From contig JAKCOZ010000005.1 of NCBI GenBank assembly GCA_022605955.1, positions 3,251,501 to 3,315,500 on the forward strand: a DNA stretch of 64,000 nt, given 5' to 3'. Of the stretch, positions 55,640 through 64,000 are shown in pieces. The translations under genes and the position numbers were made by a program. Origin of the DNA: Rallus limicola (lineage: Eukaryota; Chordata; Aves; Gruiformes; Rallidae). The notes under the pieces are model-generated. The model ran no database searches, was not told the origin of the DNA, and saw only the letters and a list, made by a program, of their open reading frames with translations. Within the stretch, counting starts at the first letter, position 1. Every line of letters starts with the position of its first letter.

Positions 55640-57098
55640 ACTTCAGAGAACTCAACCCATACAAATTCACTGTCTCCCTCCAAAGTGAGGGGGGAACCAG
55701 CTGGTGTCCCTGCAAAGCTGCCCAGTTGTCTTTGACAACTGTCTTTAATGGGAAATTCCTGATGACTGAAGGAAAGCAATTGTTGTTGTCACCATCAAGC
55801 AAGGCCTGGAGAGCAATGTTGGGAGTCAGCCTTCCTTCTGTCCCTGGCAAGTCCCACAGTAAGTCCTCCAGAAACATGTTTCTGGGCACCTAAGAGAAGC
55901 GGCACATTCCTGTGGGCTGTTCCCCAACCAGTTTACCAGGGTCAATCACACCTGACCAGCATAATTTCCTTGATCTTATGGGCTGAATCTGTGGGTCAGG
56001 GGAGAGCAGTAGATGTTTATTACCTCAACACAGTGAGACTTTACCTTCTCCCACCATCCTTTTGTATCAAAGGACCTTGCAGTCTGAGTGGATGGACAAT
56101 CAGCTGGGTAAAAAACCTGATTGCAAGTTAGGCTCAGAGGGTAATGGGCTGGCCTCTGGGTAGAGTACTGTGACAAGAAGGTGCTACAAGGATTTAGCCT
56201 GGCACCTGTAATTTTGCCATTATCCTGAAGGAGACAACTGAGTGCATTCATTATGTCTGTAGGAGACAGCTTGAGGGAATCAGTTGGTAAATAGGTGGAG
56301 CTGTCATCCAGAGGGACCCTGACAGGCTCGAGGAGTGGGTCAACAGGAGCCTTGGGGAACTGAACAAAGACAAATGCCAAGGCCTGCACCTGGGAACAAG
56401 ACTCCCCAGTAATGATACAGGCTGGGGTTTGTCTGGCCAAAGAGGACCTGGGTTCTTGGCAGACAGCAAGCTGGACATGAGCCAGCAGTGTGTCCTGACA
56501 ACAGAGGCAGCCAACAGTACCCTGGCCTGCACTGACAGGACTATGGCCATTAGGTCAAGGGAACTGTTTTAACATCCTTCCTTTTCTCTGTGCTTGTGAG
56601 ACCCCATATAGAAAACTACATCCAGCTTAGTGCCCTCTGGTACAAGAAAGATGTTGATCATCTGGAGACAAGCCCAAAGGGGGGCAAGCAAGGAGGTCTG
56701 GGAGCTGGAGTGCTTCTGGAAGGAGAGGGTGAGGGAGCTGGTCTTGTTCAGCCTGGGAAAGGGACTGCTTTGGGGGGAGGTGGAGGCAGGGAGAGAAACA
56801 GCAGCTTTCCTTATACCTCCAGGGCAATCAGTGAGAAGACATAGCCAGGACCTTCACAATAGTGCATGGAGAGACAAAAGGATGTAAGATGAAATGAGAG
56901 GTTCAGAATGAACCTTTTGCTACGTACATAGGCTGCCCAGAGGGGCTCTGGTGTCTCCACCCTTGAAGGTGTTCAGTTCCTTACTGGATAAACCTCTGAG
57001 CAGCGTCCACTGACGTCACGGCTGACCCCAGTTTGAGCAGAGGGTTGAATAACAGATCTCCAGACATACCTTTCAACTTGATCTGATCTATGATTTTT
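55640..57098 (+). mobile_element. CR1 LINE, sense strand, ORF2 C-terminal part plus 3'UTR (decayed)
   Basis: A roughly 1.46-kb CR1 relic in + orientation. Landmarks in order: AGAGAACTCAACCCATACAA, GAACCAGCTGGTGTCCCTGC, AATTCCTGATGACTGAAGGA, GGGGAGAGCAGTAGATGTTT, GAGACAGCTTGAGG, AAATGCCAAGGCCTGCACCT, ATGAGCCAGCAGTGTGTCCT, AGACCCCATATAGAA, TACAAGAAAGATGTTGATCA, GGCTGCCCAGAGGGGCTCTG and a 3' end CTTTCAACTTGATCTGATCT then ATGATT. These match the order of the CR1 reverse transcriptase C-terminal region and 3'UTR. Frameshifts and stops make it inactive. It is 5'-truncated. The 5' edge is approximate. Confidence 0.93.
57011..57018. promoter_or_regulatory. Palindromic CRE (TGACGTCA) near CR1 3' end
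   Basis: A perfect eight-base cAMP-response element lies in CCACTGACGTCACGGC within the 3' portion of the sense CR1 relic. CREB/ATF proteins bind this word. In distal, non-island DNA an isolated copy may be chance. Confidence 0.3.
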
Positions 57099-57450
57099 AC
57101 AGAAGACCAGCATTAGAAAAAGGTAAGTACTGCGGAGAACTCAGTTTGAAAGAGAAAAAAGCTCTCCCAACTAATTTGATGATAATGGCTTACATATGCT
57201 CCAGTCTGTTATGTCTGTGAGGGAAATGGCTGGTGATTCTTGTTTTGACACTTATGGGAAAGTAGGTAAGCATATTATAATCAACATCCTGCAGAGGTGT
57301 CTTTAGGATAAAGGATGCTGGCTGTAGTGAATAACGCAGCTGCCCTGAACCTAAACTGGAAGAACCCTAGATGCATATTGGGGCCTAACCTACCGCTTTT
57401 CTTCTACCTGGACTGTGACAAGCACCCAATATGTGTTGCCTTTGGTTCAG

Positions 57451-57464
57451 TGTGTGTGTGTGTG
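57451..57464. repeat. (TG)7 microsatellite
   Basis: Seven uninterrupted TG units in intergenic DNA. Short, of little note beyond possible polymorphism. Confidence 0.9.
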
Positions 57465-58562
57465 ATCATACCCCCAACCACTGAAACTGAACCTGACCTG
57501 CAGCCTGAGCTGTGAAGTGCATGCTTCCCTCATCTGACTGCAGGCATTGGCCAGATGTATGGCAGTGCTCCTGGAACCTTGTTGGGAAGTCTGCCTGGTC
57601 TCCAAAGAACATTCTTGAGGCAACTTTTAAGACCAGAATTTTCAGTTAAAGCAGCTTATTGTTTCAGCTGAGTTTAGTGCCTGTGCCTAGTCCCAGTGTC
57701 TGGCTTGCACTCATGCATGTCAGGAAGGATGCAATCGCACCAGGATATGGTGGTGGCCAAGGGCATGCCAGGTTTGCATGGCAGGTTTAAACACCTCAGA
57801 GATTCAGAAAGGGGCAACTAGTAACTAGAAGTGGTGGTTTGTGCAAACAGTGTGTATCAGGGGGATAAGCAGGTACCTCTGTTATATTTTTTAAGTCTAT
57901 TAAATGCTGCTTCCCACTATGGAGAAGTCGTTTGCTGGCAAGAAGTAGCTTGTCAAGAGGGATGACAAGGAGATGAGCGGTAGCAGTTTGCAGCTGAGGT
58001 TCAGACGGTTTTTAGGTGACCAGTGAAACAGGAATTGTAACCTGTGTGTGGAAGGGCAAGATATGTTGGTCTTTAATTATGAGCTGCTGCTTAAGAGTGG
58101 GATATCAATACATCACGAGGCTTTCAGTTCAGTTTCCAACTGTTCTGCTACTTTACTACCCAGATATGGATCCTCTGAAATCAACACCTGGCACAAGAGC
58201 AAAACTCTGCTGTGGTTTTATGACCGGGCAAAAGACTTTGCAATGCAAAATTCTCTTCAGAGCAGAATCAAGTGGCTTTTTTCCATATGTGGAAGTTATA
58301 TTACTCAAGTCAGGGATGACATTAAAAATCTGGAAAGTGTAATTGGGCTGTATGTGTCCTCCAGCGTGACATCTGTCAGTGCTTTTGTATCAACCTGCTG
58401 AGAGGTGGTAGGGCTGGCAGCTGCATGGGGCTTTATTGGGATTTTTTTGTCAGCTCTCCTGAAGATGCCATTGGAGGATGTGGTGGCCACCTCATCTTTG
58501 GCTTGTGAGACTGCTCTGACGTGGGGCAGCTCCTGCTTCCTAGCAGAGGAAGGTGGTGGGGG

Positions 58563-58580
58563 GTGAATTATGTGAATTAT
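58563..58580. repeat. 9-bp tandem duplication
   Basis: GTGAATTAT occurs twice back to back at 58563-58571 and 58572-58580, followed by GTGGGGG. It is a minor slippage duplication. Confidence 0.85.
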
Positions 58581-61273
58581 GTGGGGGTGTGGGCATGTGT
58601 CCATCTGCATTTCGTTGTAAAATCTCCAAGTAACATTTTGATATTTTTATGTACTTGGTGTTCCATTGTCCTGAAGTAACCTAAATTTCCCATGGCATTT
58701 AACAATATAATTTATTTTCTAAGCTTTAAAAAAGTAATTTTTAAAAGTGCAAATTGGCTAACTTCTAGCTTGTACTTTTCTTTTCCCCTCTAGATTCCAA
58801 CCTACAAAAGCGTGAAGAGCCCAGTTTTAATGCTTCTGGTACTGAGTTTCTTCTCTAGCAAGACAGAGTTGCTTAAAAATTCCCATGTTGAAAGGCAGAT
58901 GGTGGTGAGCCCTATTACTGCACTGCTTTTAAGGACAGGGCTGCCTGGCCAGCTCATCTTTCTCCAGTGCCTGCTGGAGCAGTCTGCAGGAGTGTCAGCA
59001 GCTGCGTTTGTGGACATGGCCAAAGGAAGGGTTAACACTTTGCTTCTGATTCCTGAAGCCAACTGGATGCTCTTGCTACAGGACATCCCAGATGCTTGTG
59101 TTTGCTTCCTGCCCTGGAGTTCAGTCCTAGCAGCACGGACAGTACAGGGTTTAATTAGCCTGTGAGATGGTGTGTGCTAGGCAAGGGCTGGCTGCGAACT
59201 TGCTGTGGGAGTGCTGGGCACCAGTGGGAGCTCTGGGGTTGAGGGACAGATCAGGGGACAGCATGGGCACTTTGCTTGGCTGGGGCCAGCCGAGAGCAGC
59301 ACCTCTCTTTGCCTTCCCTACTTTAGAAATACGCTGAGCTGCTGTGCGCGTGTGCTGGGGCTGTGTGCTTCAGCCTTGCTGCAGCAAAGGGGCTCGTCTT
59401 TTCTACTGCTTGGGCCTTTACTGCTGTTCCTTGCTGATGATGCGTGTTACCGGGGCACAGTCACGGTATCTGGGCTTTGTAAAAATACAGGTATCTTTAA
59501 AAGCTGCCCTGGTGGTGCTGGGCATGAATTCCTGCTGGCGAAGCTGGGAACATCTTTCACAGGTACAAGGGTGTCGGTCTGGAGGGATGACTGTAATATA
59601 AAAATCCCCCAGCAGATGGGGACTGAAATAATCTTTTCTCTTTTTATTGTTCTGTTTGGGTTTTTTTTCCCCCTTCTTTTTAAATGAAGAACAAAGGTAA
59701 CTTCAACCCCTTTCACCGTCTTCTAAAACTCAAGAATGAATTTTCATAGCCTGTCTCTGGAGCTGAAGCATCTGATGCGGCTCCTGGTCTTATGTGGTGC
59801 TTTGGGATCTCCTATTACTGACCAGCTCCTTTGCACATGGCTGCCTCCCGCAGTGACACGCCTTTCCTCTCTGCTTCTCCTGGGTCCCCTCTTATGCCAT
59901 TTTTGTGCTCTTCTCACTGCTTCTGTCTACTTTTAACCCAGCTTTTCCCTGTTGTTGGCTGGTCTGCATGCATGCTCAGAGCTGTGTGAGCAGAGCACAG
60001 CCTTCTCCAGCTGCATGCCCAGGTACAGCCTCACACTGTGAGGACCTCTGAACTAGTGGGGACCAAAACTTCAAGTGCAAAGCCTGAATGTGGCGAACAC
60101 CAGGCTGTGAGGATGCCCTATATCAGGGCCCTGTGCTTTCTCCCACAGAGTGGAGCTGTGAGATGGCTCCTTGGGGTCCTCAGGGCTGCTGCGAGCTTCT
60201 GCAGCCCAAGGTGAGCCTTATAGAGAGGGGTGTGCGCTGAATGTGGCATCAGCATTCAGGGTGGCTTTGTACCTTCTGTGACCCAAGGAGAGCTCTAAAT
60301 GTTGAAAACAATTTCTACATGCCATGCTTAACTCAATATTAACAGAAGGCTGCTGTAACCAGTGATCCGCCCAGTCTCAAGTTTGAAGCTTTCTGTACAT
60401 GTGGGCAACTAGTAAATGTTACAGAGATGAGTAGGGAATGAAAAGAACTAATGAGTTGCTGAGAGTTTGCCTTGGCAGTTAGGACTACATGAAAGCAGCA
60501 TGCAGTCCTCTCAGGAACACGCTCAGAGAGAAAGGCAGGGGTTGCTGGAAAACACAGATCAGCCCCCTTGCTACTGTGGACTCCCTCTGGTTTAGTTGTT
60601 AGGGTATTTTCTATACAGTAGCTGCATAGCATACATATAGTATTTGTAGGAAATAGAATATTTTCTAATAAAGGAATCAAGCTCTTACCAGCGCAACGCT
60701 AATTCCTTGTGTTTGTAAAGAGAGGGACTTTGAAAGAAGCATGGAATTGCATGGCCACCAAGAAGGATGACAGGTTTCCAGATGCTTCCAGACAAGATTA
60801 TGAGAGGATGGGTGCCATCCTGTGTGTACATAGGACTTGGAGGGGGTTGCAATGTTTGTGGTGCTGGAGTGGGGCTCAGGAGACCACAGGCAGCGTGGGT
60901 GTCTGCTGTGGTTTCTTGGTTGCTGTTGGGAAAGCTGTGCTACTTCAGTTTCCTTTCTGTAAGATGTAAATAATGCTGCTGGCTTCTCCACAAAGTGCTT
61001 GGGGACTGGCGAATGAAGTTGTTTATTATGTCGGGAGCAGAATGAAATTATAATGACTCTTGGCGGGAATTTTTAGAAGCTGCATTATCCTTTGAAAGGA
61101 AGATGAAATACCGAAATATGCCAGATGCTCTTAAGGATGTAAATACTTTCTTTTCAGACAAAATTGTTGAGCCCAACTTTCATGAGCTTTACTTTGGCAG
61201 GGTAATGTGAGGGCATGTGGAAAAACAAACAGCAGCATTCCCCTTTCCCTAGTTCCCCAGCATAAAACATTAT

Positions 61274-61296
61274 TTTATTCAAGGCATTGGTTTATT
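61274..61296 (-). terminator. Tandem minus-strand AATAAA pair, possible poly(A) site of a convergent gene
   Basis: On the minus strand, AATAAA occurs at 61296-61291 and 61279-61274 within about 23 bp. In mammals SPON1 converges on RRAS2 in this direction. If that order holds, this could be its 3' end, with a long 3'UTR to the right. No coding exon is visible, so this is weak. Confidence 0.2.
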
Positions 61297-61466
61297 AGTC
61301 CCTGGCACAGACCGTTAGGTGGTCTGGAGTCTCCGCTGCTCGTCCCATTGGTATGCATTTCTCCTCATTACAGCTAGATGGTCTCCAGCAGCACAGATGC
61401 TTTTATGCTGTTTTCTTCTGCTGTGGTAGGACACAATGTATCTTGTAGCCTGTCTTTGCTTTTTGC

Positions 61467-61483
61467 TTTTTTTTTTTTTTTTT
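61467..61483. repeat. T17 homopolymer
   Basis: Seventeen consecutive T (an A run on the minus strand). No flanking element with a recognisable retroposed body is seen. Confidence 0.9.
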
Positions 61484-63180
61484 GGTAAAATTCTGTAGTC
61501 TTTTTTCACAGGCACCTCGTGCTTAAAAAACAACAGAGCCCTGTGTGAGGAGGCAGGCTCTACGACACCATTCTTGCACCCATGCACCCACGTAGCATCT
61601 CTCACTGCTACTGACAAAGTGCATTCAGTGGCCAGAACAGCAAGCGGTGCTGACAAGTGACTGAAGCCCTTCATTCTGAGGTCTGTCAGGAGAGGGTATG
61701 ATAGCTTTGTGGCTCTGCTCCTGTGCTTTAAGGACCTCACTTGAGAGTGCACTTAAACCCTGGGGATCCTTGTGTTTGGGCTTCTATATTATTTATTCTT
61801 CCGGGGGATGCAGGAGCGTTTGCCCAGGTGTCAGAGGTTTGTAACTCTTTTTCTTGATGCTTTCTTGTTGCTGTCATAAAATCTGCCTGGTTATTGAAGG
61901 AGTTTTGTTCAAGTCAGCAGAGTCTCAAGCTGACATGCAGGCTGGGTTGCAAGAGCCTCCTGCTGGTATCTCATAAATGTCACCCAGACACTCTTCCCCA
62001 GCAGCGTGCCGGAGGCAGCGGCTGTCTCAAGGCATGCAACAACCATTTTCTGATAAAGCCCGTATTCACAACAGTGCTTTGGAGGGGAGATCTCTGCCTG
62101 TGGTTTGGAGTTGTCTGTCTTCATGCACCTTGCCTCACCATCTGGAGCCTGGCCACCATGGGCTTGAACATGGGCAGCCTATGAGGAGGCATTTTTTTGT
62201 CAGAACAGTTGAGAAGGGGGCAGTTATTGCTCTCCTCCCTGGGCGCAGGTCCCTGGCTCAGGGCATCACCTCCAGACCAAGGAGCATCCCCCCAGCACAC
62301 ACAAAAACACATTCTCGGGCAGCGTCATCCCTTCAAGCCAGCAGCCTGAGGGCTTGCAGAAATCCTTGCTTGCGTAAACACTAATTAGCAGTGCTGAAGG
62401 ACTCATCTCATTGAGGACCTTTTTGTGGCTGTGGCTAGAAAACAACCTGTCGTTGCTGATGAGCACAGCCTCCAGTCCTGTCTGATAGGGAGGGAAGTCC
62501 TGGCAATTCACTCACTGAACATGCCCTACTGCTGGGTTTCTGGAGCAGGGAAAAAAAATGCCGCAGTTGGCTTTGTCCAGCACCTTTCTGGCTGTACAGA
62601 GTCTATCTCCCTCTCTAGGGCTCACTTTGGATTCAGGCTGGGCTCTAACAAAAGGGCGGTTTTGTGGCTGCAAGCACCTGAAGGTGGGATGGGTGGTTGG
62701 TTGTGAACATGATGGAAGAACTTCAATCCAGGGATGCCTAAAATATACACCTAAGCCTCATATTGTTTCAAGAACACCTACTCTGGGAGATGTTCTGTGG
62801 TGGGTTTTTTTTTTTTAATTTCCACTGTTAAAAACTTTAGGCATCATCCAGTGACTCAGCAGCTAGTTTGTCATTTGTTTGCAGCATTATGCATGCTGGC
62901 ATGCAAATGCAGGAACAGTCTGCTTCGACACTGCTGCCATTTGAACCTTGATCTTTCAAAAACTCAAACCAGTGCTGAAGATCACATTTATTTGGGTGAT
63001 AAGGTCACTTGGCCATGTACGAAACACCTGAAACCAGGAAGAGTTTGTGCTCTCACAGTGCTTGGTTCCACGCTTTCTCCCTGCTGGCTCTGGGATGGTA
63101 GCTCTGTGGTCCCTCTCTCCAATACCTGTAAAAAGAACTAAAATTTTATTTCTGCTCAGGCATTATCATGTTATTTAGCA

Positions 63181-63202
63181 CCCCCCCACACCCCTCCCCC
63201 CC
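63181..63202 (-). other. C-rich tract, minus-strand G-quadruplex potential
   Basis: C runs of 7, 4 and 7 separated by ACA and T. On the minus strand these are G runs, and a 7-base run can supply two tetrad strands. Confidence 0.4.
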
Positions 63203-64000
63203 GAATTAAACATCTCTGCTTTGAGGTGCACCTGTATCTGTGGTGGTCAGTGGGATCTCTTCAAACAGGGAGCAGATGTGACTCATTTGGGATGTGTGTA
63301 GATGTGCCAGTGCACAGAGATGTGATGTCACATGCCTTGTGGTGCTTCTATTGGAGCACTGCGAGCGGCAAGGAAAACACTTCTGTGGCTGGCTGGGCTC
63401 CAGCGTGGGTCTGCTTTGTGTGCCTCCACTCTGCACAAGCTTGCAATTGCTTCACCTTTCCCATCACAGCTGCTCTGGAAATTTCAGGTTTACAGTAATA
63501 CTGTCAGCAAGGCAAGTGCTGGGGTCAGATGGCAGATCAGAGTCAGGAGGCTTGCGTAAGGAAGGTGCAGCCCAGCAGGAGCTGTCGATACAATTAATAC
63601 CAGGCAAAGCCTTCTCTCTGTCAGGGATTTCCTGAAGGAGGCACAGCCAAGATCTCAAAGCACTGGTTTGCCAACATCATACTCTGTATTTGGAGATCTG
63701 ATATGGGTTTTGGTGTGTTACTTATGCAGAGAGGCTTTACTTGTCCTGAGGTTTGGCAGGGTCAACTGAAAATTGTCAGAACTCCTCTGCCACAGCATGC
63801 CAGGACAGATTCAGCTGATAACAGTGTAAGGAAACAAGGCTGCTGGGACGAGGTGACTGTGCATACAGCTGTGTTTCTCCCTGTTGCAGGGTGAGCTGCT
63901 GTGGTTGATGTTCTTAATGCTGTGGTCCAGGATGAGTGAGAAGGAGTTCAAAGTGCCAGTTTCAGTTTGCCCATTTACAATTTTCTTAGCTTGAGCACAG

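Larger units (their letters stand above)
50480..64000. other. Downstream intergenic region, no supported gene
   Basis: Contains CR1 relics at 53238 and 55640 and simple repeats, listed separately. Several open frames of about 90-150 codons occur on both strands, none with a domain I recognise. In mammals SPON1 lies tail-to-tail with RRAS2 just beyond its 3' end. I searched by eye for its thrombospondin-repeat C-terminus on the minus strand and did not find it, so any SPON1 coding sequence is probably beyond the right edge. Confidence 0.6.

Noticed and set aside
55976..56440. 154-codon minus-strand open frame
   Set aside because: It is antisense to the CR1 relic at 55640-57098, so it is not an independent gene.
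61315..61752. 145-codon minus-strand open frame with a lysine run
   Set aside because: The KKKKK run is simply the T17 homopolymer read in reverse. The rest is unrecognisable and has no supporting context.

Overview
This is vertebrate nuclear DNA, most likely from a bird or another sauropsid. It holds one confidently recognised protein-coding gene, RRAS2 (R-Ras2/TC21), complete and on the + strand, with six coding exons between 6036 and 49098. The coding exons join to 612 nt (203 codons plus stop) with consensus splice sites and consistent phases throughout. The sauropsid call rests on CR1 LINE fragments as the only recognisable interspersed repeats, on the absence of any Alu/L1-like sequence that I can see, and on compact introns. 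The exact species cannot be read from the window.

Layout. 1-5350 is upstream intergenic DNA with one CR1 3'-end remnant near 2886 and no supported gene. About 5380-6830 is a CpG island carrying a TATA-less promoter (two GC boxes around an AT-rich octamer-like block), the 5'UTR and coding exon 1. 6141-37511 is the 31.4-kb intron 1, mostly unannotatable, with a CR1 tail near 26772, G-quadruplex motifs near 13.7 and 32.7-33.1 kb, and a degenerate repeat patch at about 36990-37310. Exons 2 to 6 lie at 37512-49098. The 3'UTR probably ends near 50475 at the last of several ATTAAA signals. 50480-64000 is downstream intergenic DNA with a CR1 fragment at 53238-53430 that carries a 29-bp internal micro-inversion, a longer sense-strand CR1 ORF2/3'UTR relic at 55640-57098, and several open frames that I cannot assign to any family.

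Function. RRAS2 is a Ras-family small GTPase. All G-box motifs (P-loop, switch I, DTAGQ, NKAD, SAK) are intact, as is the C-terminal CaaX box (CVIF) preceded by a basic stretch and a second cysteine. The gene looks functional, and nothing in the coding sequence suggests a pseudogene.

Limits. I found no CRISPR array, operon, phage, integron or other prokaryotic system, and no tRNA or rRNA. I found no clear evidence for a novel gene system. The most distinctive non-textbook observations are the CR1 micro-inversion, the in-frame upstream ATG that could extend RRAS2 by 86 residues, the AT-rich POU-like block in the promoter, and the degenerate repeat patch just before exon 2.
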